Below, piece by piece: positions 44,083-53,665 of a DNA stretch of 64,000 nt. The notes under the pieces are model-generated. The model had not been told where the DNA came from. It searched no databases and worked only from the letters and a program-made list of their open reading frames with translations. The stretch is from NCBI GenBank assembly GCA_963829835.1, contig CAWHKC010000004.1, positions 992,001 to 1,056,000 of the forward strand, read 5' to 3'. The stretch is from Berkiella sp963829835. GTDB lineage: Bacteria > Pseudomonadota > Gammaproteobacteria > Berkiellales > Berkiellaceae. Each line of letters begins with the position of its first letter. The first letter of the stretch is position 1. Both the position numbers and the translations under genes were made by a program.

Positions 44083-44634
44083 ATGAGCCAATATCAAATT
44101 GCCCTGATTATCGGTAGTCTTCGAAAAGAATCAATTAACCGTAAATTTGCACATGCTCTTATAAAATTGGCGCCAGCCGAGTTCACTTTTAAACAACTGC
44201 AACTTGGTGATTTGCCACTCTACAACCAAGATGATGATGCTAATCAAGCAGCTGAAGTCAAACAATTTAAAGCGGATATCACCGCTTCACAAGGTGTGTT
44301 ATTTGTGACGCCTGAATATAACCGTTCTATCCCTGGTGTGCTTAAAAATGCACTCGATCAAGGTTCGCGTCCGTATGGTACCAGCGCTTGGGCTGGAAAA
44401 CCTGCCGGGGTGATAGGCGTTGCTGGTGGCGCAATTGGTACAGCATTGGCTCAACAGCACCTACGTAATATCATCGCCTATTTGGACATGCCAACATTGA
44501 ATCAACCTGAAGCCTTTATTCAAGCGAAGGAAGGCCTATATGACGAAGCAGGCAATATTGGGCAGGCCAGCAAAAAATTTTTACAAGGCTGGATGGACAA
44601 ATATGTTGCATGGGTAAAAAAGCACGCCGTTTAA
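44083..44634 (+). CDS. NADPH-dependent FMN reductase family protein
   Basis: 183 residues, flavodoxin-like fold. The phosphate-binding loop is IIGSLRKESINRKFAHALIK, and the family signature is FVTPEYNRSIPGVLKNALDQ, followed by KPAGVIGVAGGAIG. This places it with the ChrR/YieF quinone/chromate reductases that use FMN and NAD(P)H. AGGAT precedes the ATG. Single-gene unit with an inverted repeat after it. Confidence 0.92.
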   Translation: MSQYQIALIIGSLRKESINRKFAHALIKLAPAEFTFKQLQLGDLPLYNQDDDANQAAEVKQFKADITASQGVLFVTPEYNRSIPGVLKNALDQGSRPYGTSAWAGKPAGVIGVAGGAIGTALAQQHLRNIIAYLDMPTLNQPEAFIQAKEGLYDEAGNIGQASKKFLQGWMDKYVAWVKKHAV

Positions 44635-44654
44635 AAATACGCTATTGACATACG

Positions 44655-44696
44655 ACTCCCAAGAATAAGATTGCTTACGTTTAGCTTCTTGGGAGT
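44655..44696. terminator. Inverted repeat between convergent genes
   Basis: ACTCCCAAGAA (44655-44665) and TTCTTGGGAGT (44686-44696) pair perfectly over 11 bp with a 20-base loop. It probably terminates the converging flavin reductase and 44706 genes; no long T-run. Confidence 0.5.
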
Positions 44697-44705
44697 ACAT
44701 AGGTG

Positions 44706-45494
44706 TTATACAACCTTAGAACTATTCGTTTTCTTTTCTGCCAGGACATCCCGCTCCTTGATTGTCTGTGAATACAGCGCCACGCTGATGAAGGAAGCTA
44801 TTTTTTCTCTTATTGCATCAACAACGGCTCTCTCAGCTGAATCTTTAGGACATGGCGCAAGCCTGACGAGTCTCCAAGTTTCATGCGGCTCATGTTCTTC
44901 ACCGATAATCCCATGTTCGACATGAAACAAGGCTGGTTTTTCACTGGCAAACAAACTTTCGAAATTATCCACAAGAAATGTCGATGCTTCGCTTTTATTC
45001 ATCTGCTTGAACAAATCGATGGTCTTATTTGAGTGATGTACAAAATGTTCTTCTAATAAGGCATCAATAAGATATTTTTTTGCTTGCGTTACTTCAACCG
45101 CCCGGCCCAAAAAAACCACTTTTCGCTGAAGATTATCCACATGCGTTTCTTCTTTGACGATGACTAATTTACCGGTCATCCAGCTGGGCTGTATGGAGAC
45201 ACGATCAAAGGTTTCACCATAAGGGGTTTGCTTGCGTGTTCCTGGAACAATGCTTGCAGCAACAATGCTTTGGGTAAAACTTGACGGTCTTTCAGCTTTG
45301 GATTTTTCACCCTGCCAAATATCACTTGCGCTTAAATGTTTATCTCTTTTACCTTGAAAGGAGGCATGTGTTTGAATGACAGCATTTACATTTGCTATTG
45401 GCTTTAAAAAAACTTGTTCAGGATAAAGAGCTAGTGCCTTCTCTAGTTCTTGGTGCGGATTTTGCTGAGTTTGAGCTTGATAAGTATTTAACAT
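44706..45494 (-). CDS. Hypothetical protein, divergent from LysR regulator
   Basis: 262 residues, soluble, GGAG 7 bp before the ATG. Segments include PYGETFDRVSIQPSWMTGKL, QRKVVFLGRAVEVTQAKKYL and ALFHVEHGIIGEEHEPHETW; the last is His/Glu-rich and could bind metal. Not recognised. It is divergent from a LysR-type gene 109 bp away, the usual arrangement for a regulator and its target. Confidence 0.6.
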   Translation of the reverse strand: MLNTYQAQTQQNPHQELEKALALYPEQVFLKPIANVNAVIQTHASFQGKRDKHLSASDIWQGEKSKAERPSSFTQSIVAASIVPGTRKQTPYGETFDRVSIQPSWMTGKLVIVKEETHVDNLQRKVVFLGRAVEVTQAKKYLIDALLEEHFVHHSNKTIDLFKQMNKSEASTFLVDNFESLFASEKPALFHVEHGIIGEEHEPHETWRLVRLAPCPKDSAERAVVDAIREKIASFISVALYSQTIKERDVLAEKKTNSSKVV

Positions 45495-45603
45495 AGATAT
45501 TCTCCAGTTTTCAATTAATTTGAATAAAGAAAAGCTATCATATGCCGATTAAATTTAGTAAGATAGCAAATTAAACTGAAAGGATCATTCAAATAATTTG
45601 AAT

Positions 45604-46515
45604 ATGAAAATAACCTTAGATGCCTTAAAAACATTAGAAGTCATTGAAAGATGTGGCACTTTTGCACTAGCTGCGCAAGAATTATGCCGCGTGCCTTCTG
45701 CGTTGACATACACGGTTAATACACTTGAAAATCAGTTAAACGCAAAGATTTTTGATAGGACAGGACATCGGGCAAAATTAACGCCTACCGGCAAACTTAT
45801 CTTGAAAGAAGGTAAAAAGCTTTTAAACAGTGCTTCTCAATTTGAAAAAAGCATACAATTGCACCAATCTGGTTGGGAAGAAACAGTCACAATTGCATAC
45901 GATCGGCTTATCCCCTTTAATAATTTACTATTTCTGATCGATGAGTTTTATCAAGAATGTCCAGCAGGAGTTCAATTAAAATGGAGCGGTGAAATTCTAG
46001 GGGGGTGCTGGGATGCTTTGTATTCGTATCGCGCCGATCTTGCTATTGGTGTAACAGGGGATCCACCTGAACGTGAAGATATCTCTATGATGGAGCTGGG
46101 ACATGTCGAATTCATTTATGTGGTATGCGCTAATCACCCTTTTGCAAAAAAAGAAGGTTTAATTACTAATGAAGAGATTAAAGAACAGCGTAGCATTGCC
46201 ATAGCTGATACGGCTAGAGGATTTATGCCACGATCTTCAGGTATTCTACCCGGACAAAATGTACTCACTGTTTCCAATTTTCAGGAGAAGATTGATGCTA
46301 TGCTTGCAGGCCTTGGCGTTGGCTACTTGCCGATATTATTAGCACAAGATTATATACAAGCTGGCAAATTGGTCGTTAAAGAGGTTGAGCAATTACCTTC
46401 GAAATCGAAAACACTTCTTTCTACCGCTTGGCGTCAAAACTTGATGGGTAACGGCGTTGCGTGGTTCATCAAGAAACTTAAAGATAAGAAAGTTCGAAGA
46501 AAAATCCTCCCCTAA
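45604..46515 (+). CDS. LysR family transcriptional regulator
   Basis: 303 residues. The winged HTH is clear at the N-terminus (ALKTLEVIERCGTFALAAQE...VPSALTYTVNTLENQL) with FDRTGHRAKLTPTGKLIL closing it. The periplasmic-binding-protein-like effector domain follows (VTIAYDRLIPFNNLLFLIDE; LGVGYLPILLAQDYI). The ATG at 45604 is used; the TTG at 45598 is an alternative. It probably controls the divergent 44706-45494 gene. The co-inducer is unknown. Confidence 0.92.
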   Translation: MKITLDALKTLEVIERCGTFALAAQELCRVPSALTYTVNTLENQLNAKIFDRTGHRAKLTPTGKLILKEGKKLLNSASQFEKSIQLHQSGWEETVTIAYDRLIPFNNLLFLIDEFYQECPAGVQLKWSGEILGGCWDALYSYRADLAIGVTGDPPEREDISMMELGHVEFIYVVCANHPFAKKEGLITNEEIKEQRSIAIADTARGFMPRSSGILPGQNVLTVSNFQEKIDAMLAGLGVGYLPILLAQDYIQAGKLVVKEVEQLPSKSKTLLSTAWRQNLMGNGVAWFIKKLKDKKVRRKILP

Positions 46516-46607
46516 AAGTACTAAAATTCTCATATTTTTATATGACAGCTTAAGCTTGGAATCTTTGCTAACCTCTCATCTTGTTTTTATAACGAAAAGA
46601 GGGTGCG

Positions 46608-47135
46608 ATGTTAGACACACTAAAGAGATTAAATTCAAAATTAGAGCAAATTGAAAAAAAATATTCACAGACCACAATAAATAATTTTAGTGGTTTTACC
46701 GATTTTATGATGATGATGGATCCTATATGTACTCAAGTCAGGATATTCTGTGACACGGCTAATGACAAAGATTTTAAGCAAGATGAGGTGTTTCGCTCCG
46801 CAATAACGAGAGCGCCAGACACTATTTTTCCTAGTAAAGCAGAAATTTTAAAACATCATGAAGCAGTGAATGCACTTATCTCACGAGTATATGCTCTTGA
46901 AATAAGACTAAATAAAGACGGTCAGCAATTTTTAGAAGGTAAAAACGAGTCAGTTCTATTTGCTAAATTTACAAAAGAATTACTCCCGCGCTATGAAAGC
47001 TATCAAGCCACACAACCCGCTCCGGCATCAGTTAAACCAGTTTCTGCTGAAGCTCCCTCACCTGCACAGCCGAAAGCTAGAGATGATGAAGGTGTAAGTT
47101 TTATCAAAGTGTCAGGATTTTTGTTAGGAAAGTAG
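46608..47135 (+). CDS. Hypothetical protein
   Basis: 175 residues, AGAGGG before the ATG. Helical N-terminal 130 residues (LDTLKRLNSKLEQIEKKYSQ; KAEILKHHEAVNALISRVYA), then an Ala/Pro-rich linker (QATQPAPASVKPVSAEAPSP) and a short hydrophobic end GVSFIKVSGFLLGK. Not recognised. Confidence 0.55.
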   Translation: MLDTLKRLNSKLEQIEKKYSQTTINNFSGFTDFMMMMDPICTQVRIFCDTANDKDFKQDEVFRSAITRAPDTIFPSKAEILKHHEAVNALISRVYALEIRLNKDGQQFLEGKNESVLFAKFTKELLPRYESYQATQPAPASVKPVSAEAPSPAQPKARDDEGVSFIKVSGFLLGK

Positions 47136-47150
47136 AAGCAAGGCTTGGCA

Positions 47151-48428
47151 TCAATGAAAGATGATAGGTAATTTTTGTTTGCACAATTCAAATTGATGAA
47201 ACAATTCATCTTTGCTTTGTGCACCTAAATGAATTAACCCATAGCGAAAGCTTTTACCATCTTGTTTGAAAATACTTAAATCTTGACCCTCGGTCGCAAA
47301 GATTTCAATGCGAGAATCAGGAACTTCTTGAGTAAATTGCATGATATCCTCTTTGCTCGGACTTTTAGTGACATAACTATTTTCAAAACGACGTAGCACA
47401 AAGCTGGCTGATGTTTTATATTTCCCATTTTGTCTGGAAAATGCAGGTTTATTCCCTAATGAAATATCAAGCAAAATTTGATAAGTATTAACACCATCCA
47501 CTTTTTCAAATAAATCAGCAAACTGTGAACTCATTCGTGGATTAACTTCTATAATATGGATTTCATCAGTTTCTGGATTATACATCATCTCAATATTAAA
47601 AAGTGAATTATCAAATTGAATGCTTTTCATATACTGTATTGCTATTGCTGCCATTCGGCTTTGAATGGTTTCTGATAAACGCGATGGATAATCAAAGCGC
47701 TCAAAACAAATAGTGCCTGGAAACATAATTGAATCCACAACACCCATGATTTCAACATGGCCGTTAAAAACATACCCTTCAACCGTTACTTGCTCTCCAT
47801 GTAATAGACTTTCAGCTAAAAGATACTGGGTATTGAGTTCATATGATGAATAATTCTCTAAAAACCAATTTAAAGGTTCTAGATATGTCGCCGCTGGTAA
47901 AGAGGTTTTGGCCGTTTTAACAAATTCATCATAATCTGCAACTTGGCTTGCAAATATTGAAAATACGGATTTCACCGGTTTAATAAATAGCGGGAATGAC
48001 ATACCAAAAGAGGGATGCCTTATTTCTTTTGGATCAATGAGTTTGAAGTCGGGCGTACTACTTGGAATGAATTTCTGTTGAGTGATACGACTATAATATT
48101 TGTGCTGACAGGTGAGCACACTCTGAGGAGTGGGGCCCGGATAACCAAGGTGCTGGGCAATGATGCTTGAAAAGATAGAACCTGGATAATCTTCAGTGCT
48201 CACGATGGCATCTATTGAATTGGCTTCGCAATATTTAAGCATTTGATTAATTTCAATAGAGGGAGAGAAAGATTCTGATGCCCATTCTGGGATACACAAT
48301 ATGTTATCAACCTTATGAGTTTCATATTGTTGAAAATGGATGTGATAATTGTCCATTATTGTATTAAATTTCAGTTCACGTTGATCGCGAGGTGTCGTGC
48401 CGACCACTAATATATTTTTTTTCCTCAT
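47151..48428 (-). CDS. ATP-grasp family carboxylate-amine ligase
   Basis: 425 residues from the ATG at 48428 (GAGG upstream; a TTG at 48440 is also in frame). The N-terminal Rossmann-like domain starts KKNILVVGTTPRDQRELKFN. The ATP-grasp core includes FPLFIKPVKSVFS (ATP-binding Lys), LLAESLLHGEQVTVEGYVFN, and IEMMYNPETDEIHIIEVNPR with the metal-binding Glu and Asn. Members ligate an acyl-phosphate to an amine, for example in peptide or amino-acid conjugate synthesis. No biosynthetic partners are next to it, so the product is unknown. Confidence 0.85.
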   Translation of the reverse strand: MRKKNILVVGTTPRDQRELKFNTIMDNYHIHFQQYETHKVDNILCIPEWASESFSPSIEINQMLKYCEANSIDAIVSTEDYPGSIFSSIIAQHLGYPGPTPQSVLTCQHKYYSRITQQKFIPSSTPDFKLIDPKEIRHPSFGMSFPLFIKPVKSVFSIFASQVADYDEFVKTAKTSLPAATYLEPLNWFLENYSSYELNTQYLLAESLLHGEQVTVEGYVFNGHVEIMGVVDSIMFPGTICFERFDYPSRLSETIQSRMAAIAIQYMKSIQFDNSLFNIEMMYNPETDEIHIIEVNPRMSSQFADLFEKVDGVNTYQILLDISLGNKPAFSRQNGKYKTSASFVLRRFENSYVTKSPSKEDIMQFTQEVPDSRIEIFATEGQDLSIFKQDGKSFRYGLIHLGAQSKDELFHQFELCKQKLPIIFH

Positions 48429-48569
48429 ACTAAACCTCAATGTAAACGTTCTTCAAAGTATGGCCCTGCGTGTGTACTTAAAGCATGAGTGAATCTGCAC
48501 GATATTTATGCACAATTCATCTATTATTAATCAATAGTTTATAAGCTAATGCTCGTAAAGAAGGTTTTA

Positions 48570-49130
48570 ATGAGATTATCTCAAATAGTACTGACAATGC
48601 TGTTAATAATGATGTTATCAACAGCTTTTGCCAATCCGCGTCCGACCATTCATTTTGCAGGCGTCACCTACTATTTGCAAAAAAGTTATAATGAAGTGGA
48701 TAACAATCATTCACCCGTTAATGTTGTTGAATTTTATCTACCTGCTGGTGAAACAGCTGATAATTATACTTCATACATAAAGCGCGTAACATTGCTTCTG
48801 GTATCTGATTATAAAGAAGCTGCTAGGTCTCAATTACATGAGCATTTGGAAGACAATAAAAACATTCCTTATGAGATCGTCGATGATCCTGAAAGAAAAA
48901 GAGTGATTTTAAATGTCACTTTTTGGTGGCCATTTAGGCCAACCGTTATTACGAAAGAGCTTTATATTTTCCAAATGGATAAAAACATTAACCATGTCAT
49001 GTATTATTTGGTTGGTGAGGATGACTATTACAATGCTTCTTCCATATCTAATGCCGATTTAATTAAGAAAGGAAAGTCTCTTCTTCTTGACAGTAAATTA
49101 GTAAACGAAGCGAAAGAAATTTCCTTTTAA
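48570..49130 (+). CDS. Secreted hypothetical protein (paralog of 40693-41223)
   Basis: 186 residues from the ATG at 48570, chosen because AAGAAGG precedes it; the upstream ATG at 48549 lacks one. Signal peptide RLSQIVLTMLLIMMLSTAFA. The mature protein begins NPRPTIHFAGVTYYLQKSYN, parallel to the 40693 protein, then a beta-rich body with FWWPFRPTVITKELYIF. Function unknown; periplasmic or exported. Confidence 0.66.
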   Translation: MRLSQIVLTMLLIMMLSTAFANPRPTIHFAGVTYYLQKSYNEVDNNHSPVNVVEFYLPAGETADNYTSYIKRVTLLLVSDYKEAARSQLHEHLEDNKNIPYEIVDDPERKRVILNVTFWWPFRPTVITKELYIFQMDKNINHVMYYLVGEDDYYNASSISNADLIKKGKSLLLDSKLVNEAKEISF

Positions 49131-49288
49131 TTAAATTCGCCTTTATTCTTCTCAAACAAATTTCGACAATTGTATTTATACAAAGTCATTTACCTTATGA
49201 AAACATTGACTTTTTGTCTCATTGTGATACGATGAAATTGCTGCGTAATTTTGCAGTTAATCATTATAAGCATTGTAGGAGATTAATA

Positions 49289-49504
49289 ATGAGAAACTTA
49301 ACGCAACATGAAAGTCGTGGTGTTTCAGGCGGAACAGCTTGTGATCAAAATGAACCCACCGGCGAGAAAGTTAAAGATGTTTTGAATGATGGTTTGGAAA
49401 AAGTCGGTGAAGGTGTCGATACCATATCTGACAAAATTCATGATGTAGTTGATCATCATAACCAACACCATAAAGACTATACTCCTAAAAAATACGCTAT
49501 TTAA
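49289..49504 (+). CDS. Small peptide with double-glycine leader (3)
   Basis: 71 residues, GTAGGAG 9 bp before the ATG at 49289. The leader MRNLTQHESRGVSGG matches the leaders at 32091, 32366 and 56670. The predicted mature part is hydrophilic: TACDQNEPTGEKVKDVLNDG, an amphipathic helix with GLEKVGEGVDTISDKIHDVV, and a His-rich end DHHNQHHKDY. It has one Cys. It does not look like a pore-former, so a signal peptide or a metal-binding role is more likely. A hairpin terminator follows. Confidence 0.7.
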   Translation: MRNLTQHESRGVSGGTACDQNEPTGEKVKDVLNDGLEKVGEGVDTISDKIHDVVDHHNQHHKDYTPKKYAI

Positions 49505-49521
49505 AAGGTTTCTATAGTATG

Positions 49522-49543
49522 AGGTGCACTCTATGGTGCACCT
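49522..49543 (+). terminator. Hairpin after double-glycine peptide 3
   Basis: AGGTGCAC-TCTATG-GTGCACCT, perfect 8-bp stem, 17 bp after the stop. The T-run is weak (TATTT). Confidence 0.6.
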
Positions 49544-49648
49544 TATTTAAAATCATTCCGTATAATCTTAGTCCACTTCAAATTAACATTAACTAAAAAA
49601 GGAAAAAGTAATTTAATGTAAACAAACTAACCTGCAATGGAGGCATGC

Positions 49649-50166
49649 ATGTTAACATCAAAACGCACACCATTTTTTTATCTGTTCGTACTAATAGCAT
49701 TCGTAAGTACAACCTCTTTTGCCTGCAATAAAAAGCAACCAACATTGCTCCACAGCTTTGACTATAATGAAAAATTGCATACCTCTGGTCATTGTGAACA
49801 AATATTAGCTCTTCTAAGCGATACGAAAGTATCAAATGAAAATCATAGCGATGCTATCAATAAAATATTTGAGATGCATAAGATGATTCTAACGCCTAGT
49901 TTCCAATACAAATTTCAACACGGACCAACTCTGAAATATGGCCTGTCGTTAAAGAAACATGCTATGCGCTTAAAATTCCAAGTGATAGTGTGAGCAAAAG
50001 TAAATCATTTTCATATCTTCCATTTGTGCAAAATGCTTTTAATTCCCTAAATGCAGGCACGCTTTATGGAAATCATTTCGTTGCAAAATTGAATGCTATG
50101 GGAATCGATCCCACCAAAAATACTGCTAATTTTTACTATTCTACGAGCACTTCCACTGAGGATTAG
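49649..50166 (+). pseudogene. Frameshifted secreted protein
   Basis: GGAGG precedes the ATG at 49649. The first frame codes a signal peptide (SKRTPFFYLFVLIAFVSTTS then FACNKKQP) and about 98 residues up to LTPSFQYKFQHGPTLKYG, and then stops at 49993. A second frame reads on as NSEIWPVVKETCYALKIPSD, then SYLPFVQNAFNSLNAGTLYG, and ends STSTSTED at the TAG 50164-50166. One indel near 49920-49940 would restore a secreted protein of about 172 residues. No long homopolymer is present at the break. Family not recognised. Confidence 0.68.
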
Positions 50167-50189
50167 AATAGCTTTTTGACCCGCCCTGA

Positions 50190-50231
50190 GTTGGCCTTGT
50201 AGACATTCGCGACTCAAGGTCAGCACTTTTT
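50190..50231 (+). terminator. Intrinsic terminator
   Basis: GTTGGCCTTG (50190-50199) pairs with CAAGGTCAGC (50215-50224) over 10 bp with two wobbles, followed by ACTTTTTA. It lies 24 bp after the frameshifted secreted gene. Confidence 0.6.
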
Positions 50232-50309
50232 ATAATATAGCTGTCTTTTAAATTAGGTCTTTTTAGCACGCTATACTTATATATAATATATCCATTGGTC
50301 AATGTGCTA

Positions 50310-52655
50310 ATGAAAAAGATTACATCATTACCTCCAGCAATCTTGCGTCCGGCATGTGATCCTAATCAATTCCCGTTTACGACGACCGCGGAAATAACTA
50401 ACTTTATCGAATACATTGGGCAATCCCGTGCACTAGATGCTTTAGGTTTTGGTATTGAAATGCGGTTAAAGTCTTACCATTTGTATGCATGTGGCCCATC
50501 AGGACTAGGTAAAAGTTACTTCATTCGTCATTATTTGCAACATATCGCAAATAAAGAACCTTCTCCTTCGGATTGGTGTTATGTAAATAATTTTCAAGAG
50601 CCGCTAAAACCCATTGCATTGGAATTCTCATCCGGCGAGGGAATGATATTTAAGCAAAGCATGAAAAGTTTTATTGAACAATTACTTTATGCCATCCCCG
50701 CTCTTTTTGAAAGTAAAGAATACCGAACAAGAATTGAAAAAATTGAAAATAAATATAAAAATAAAGAAGAAAAATTAATGAATAAGATAGAAAAGGAAGC
50801 TAAGAAAAATGCATTAACTATTTTGCGTAAGGAAAATAATTATGACATTATTCCTTTGGTTGATAATGAAAAGATAACCAAAGATCAATTAGAAAAATTA
50901 AGCGAAAAAGAAAAACGAGAATTAAAAATCAAAAAGAATAAAATAAAAAATCGATTAGAGAAAATAAAAGAGGAGTTACCGCAATGGTATAAGGAAAAGC
51001 ATCAAAAATTAAAAAATGTGAAAAATGAATTGTGCACGGCATTGGTAAGTTCTCTCATCAGCGAACTTAAAGAAAAATATACTGATCCTAAGGTGTTAAG
51101 TTATTTAAGAAGTGTTCAAGAAGATATTATTGAAACGCCTGAGCTTTTTATAAAGGTCAAAGAGTCTAGTAATGGTAATGGTAAAAATATTATTGAAAAA
51201 TCAGAACTAATTCGTTATGAAGTCAATGTCATCGTCAGTAATGATAAAGAAAAACATGCTCCTATCGTTTTCGAACCTCATCCGAATTATACAAATTTGG
51301 TTGGGCAACTAGAAGGGGTGGTTCAATATGGGGGCTCCGCTAACGATTTTACCTTAATTAAACCGGGTTCGTTGCATCGGTCTAATGGTGGTTATTTAAT
51401 GGTTGAAATTTCAAAATTACATAAAAATAGTCAAACTTGGGATAGTTTAAAGCGGATATTACTTGCTCAAAAAATTACCATAGAACCATTACAGTCTCAT
51501 GGTATGGGTGGTTCTACGCAACTGCAACCAGAATCCATCCCTCTTTATAACAAAGTTATACTGTTAGGCGATAGAGATATGTATGATACGCTTGGGAGCG
51601 AAGATGACTTTAATAAATTATTTCAAGTATTTGTCGATTTTGAAACCACAATCGATCGTTCCGATGATCAAATTCAGCAATTTGCATTTTATATTGCAAG
51701 AATCATTAAGCGCAGAAAGCTAGGTTCTTTTCATCGAGAAGCCGTCGCAAGTATTATCGATCAATGTATTAGGCTAGCAGGAGATACCAGAAAAATTGCC
51801 CTGCAAAGAAGCGCTATAGTGGAATTGATAGAAGAATCACGTTATTGGGCAAATAAACAATCCAGAGAAGTTGTTAATAAAGATGATGTGGAAAAAGCAA
51901 TTGAAGCTAAAATAAAACGCAGAGATAAGATCCGTGAAGAATATTATGAGGATATTGTTTCTGATTTCATTCTGATCGACACTAAAGGCGAAGCAATAGG
52001 ACAAATAAATGGCCTTAGTACGATTAGCTTATCAAATTTTACCTTTGGCATTCCAACGCGCATAACTGCGACGACTCGCGCTGGTAAAGATGCCATGATT
52101 GATATACACAGAGAGGTTGAATTAGGCGGTTCCAATTACTCCAAGGGCGTTTTGATTTTATCTGGATTTTTAAAAGGTCGCTATGCAAAAGATGTTCCTT
52201 TCTACCTTACTGCGAGTTTAGTTTTAGAACAAACGTATGGTTCAATTGATGGAGATAGTGCCTCATTAGCTGAAATTTGTGCTTTAATATCTTCTCTTTC
52301 CAATGTACCCATCAAGCAGTCGTTTGCTATCACAGGTTCTATCAATCAACTTGGGCTTGTGCAAGGGGTTGGTGGGCTTAATGAAAAAATTGAAGGTTTT
52401 TTTGATATTTGTTCATTACAGGGATTAACAGGTGAACAAGGCGTCATTATTCCTGAAATGAATGCTAAAAATTTAATGCTTAAACAGGATGTGGTTCAAG
52501 CTTGTAACAATGGATTATTCCAGGTTTATCCTGTTAAAACAGTTGATGATGCGTTAATTTTATTAATGGGCAAAGATCCCAGTGTGATTCATGATCAATG
52601 TGAAGAAACGCTAAAAAGATATGCCGCCTCTAGTAGAAAAATTAGTCGGGATTAG
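50310..52655 (+). CDS. Lon-like ATP-dependent protease (LonB/AAA_32 family)
   Basis: 781 residues. The N-terminal AAA_32-type ATPase has the P-loop YACGPSGLGKSYFIRHYL. A very Lys/Glu-rich coiled coil is inserted (about residues 140-250). The ATPase continues with SLHRSNGGYLMVEISKL and LGDRDMYDTLG. The C-terminal Lon protease domain has the catalytic Ser in SIDGDSASLAEICALISSLS and Lys in GVGGLNEKIEGFFDIC, so the Ser-Lys dyad is intact. This is the Lon-related group lacking the classic N-terminal substrate domain. Start at ATG 50310; a TTG at 50295 is in frame. The end overlaps folP by 14 bp tail-to-tail. Confidence 0.9.
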   Translation: MKKITSLPPAILRPACDPNQFPFTTTAEITNFIEYIGQSRALDALGFGIEMRLKSYHLYACGPSGLGKSYFIRHYLQHIANKEPSPSDWCYVNNFQEPLKPIALEFSSGEGMIFKQSMKSFIEQLLYAIPALFESKEYRTRIEKIENKYKNKEEKLMNKIEKEAKKNALTILRKENNYDIIPLVDNEKITKDQLEKLSEKEKRELKIKKNKIKNRLEKIKEELPQWYKEKHQKLKNVKNELCTALVSSLISELKEKYTDPKVLSYLRSVQEDIIETPELFIKVKESSNGNGKNIIEKSELIRYEVNVIVSNDKEKHAPIVFEPHPNYTNLVGQLEGVVQYGGSANDFTLIKPGSLHRSNGGYLMVEISKLHKNSQTWDSLKRILLAQKITIEPLQSHGMGGSTQLQPESIPLYNKVILLGDRDMYDTLGSEDDFNKLFQVFVDFETTIDRSDDQIQQFAFYIARIIKRRKLGSFHREAVASIIDQCIRLAGDTRKIALQRSAIVELIEESRYWANKQSREVVNKDDVEKAIEAKIKRRDKIREEYYEDIVSDFILIDTKGEAIGQINGLSTISLSNFTFGIPTRITATTRAGKDAMIDIHREVELGGSNYSKGVLILSGFLKGRYAKDVPFYLTASLVLEQTYGSIDGDSASLAEICALISSLSNVPIKQSFAITGSINQLGLVQGVGGLNEKIEGFFDICSLQGLTGEQGVIIPEMNAKNLMLKQDVVQACNNGLFQVYPVKTVDDALILLMGKDPSVIHDQCEETLKRYAASSRKISRD

Positions 52656-53487
52656 ACACAGAGCTCTGATAATACGGCTTTTGCCAGAATGGCAGAGCAG
52701 CTTGCATAACTTTCAGAATATCCTTTGTAGGACCCACATCATGCGTTCGTATGATAGCAACGCCCTGCATAGCCGCTAGCATCGTTCCCGCCAAACTTGC
52801 GTAGAGTCTATCTTCTGGTGGCTTATTTAAAATAGCGCCAAACATCGCTTTTCGTGATAACCCTATTAAGAGGGGGCAACCTAATGTTTTGAAAAAGGAC
52901 AGGTTCCCCAATAAGGTTAAATTGTGTTCTAATGTTTTCCCAAAGCCAAACCCGGGATCAATCCAGATATTTTTACGTTGAATACCCTTTTGTTCACAGG
53001 CTGTAATGCGCTGCTCAAAGAAAGTATAAATATCTTTTACAACATCATCATATATAGGATTGGCTTGCATGGTTTGCGGCAGGCCTTGCATATGCATAAG
53101 ACAAACCGGAACACCTTTTGTTGCTACAATGTCTAGAGAGCCTTCATTTTGTAAAGCCATCACATCATTTACAATGGAAGCCCCTGCATTAACAGCCGCT
53201 GCCATGACTTTTGCATGACGGGTATCAATTGAGATGGGGATAGCAATTTCATTTTTTAAACATTCAATAATGGGAATGACTCTTTCGCATTCTTCATCAA
53301 TACTGACTGGTGTTGCACCGGGACGAGTGGACTCACCGCCGACATCAATAATATCTGCCCCTTCTGCAACCATCTTTAAAGCTTGATTGATGGCATTGTC
53401 AAAAGTGTAGTAGCGTCCACCATCAGAGAAGGAATCGGTGGTAACATTTAAAATGCCCATGATTTTGAGAGCAGAAAAAGAAGACAT
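52642..53487 (-). CDS. folP: Dihydropteroate synthase
   Basis: 281 residues from the ATG at 53487; the frame is open further upstream to 53589, but GIL is near the family N-terminus. It condenses dihydropterin pyrophosphate with p-aminobenzoate in folate synthesis. Signatures: MGILNVTTDSFSDGGRY, IIDVGGESTRPGATPV, ISIDTRHAKVM, IWIDPGFGFGKTLEHN and LLIGLSRKAMFG. Cytoplasmic. It is the normal length and every motif is present. Confidence 0.96.
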   Translation of the reverse strand: MSSFSALKIMGILNVTTDSFSDGGRYYTFDNAINQALKMVAEGADIIDVGGESTRPGATPVSIDEECERVIPIIECLKNEIAIPISIDTRHAKVMAAAVNAGASIVNDVMALQNEGSLDIVATKGVPVCLMHMQGLPQTMQANPIYDDVVKDIYTFFEQRITACEQKGIQRKNIWIDPGFGFGKTLEHNLTLLGNLSFFKTLGCPLLIGLSRKAMFGAILNKPPEDRLYASLAGTMLAAMQGVAIIRTHDVGPTKDILKVMQAALPFWQKPYYQSSVSNPD

Positions 53488-53665
53488 GGTATAGTTCCAA
53501 TGACTTTGGCAAATTGGGCTTAGTTTACCAAATATGGGCATATAAATTCTAGTGCTAAAGGCTCTTAACTTAGCGTGATACGGGCACAAGATTTAAGTGT
53601 TGATTGTTTTTATCCCAGCGACCATGATTATCTTGAACTCCGATATGCTGGGCTATAGTGTTTCA

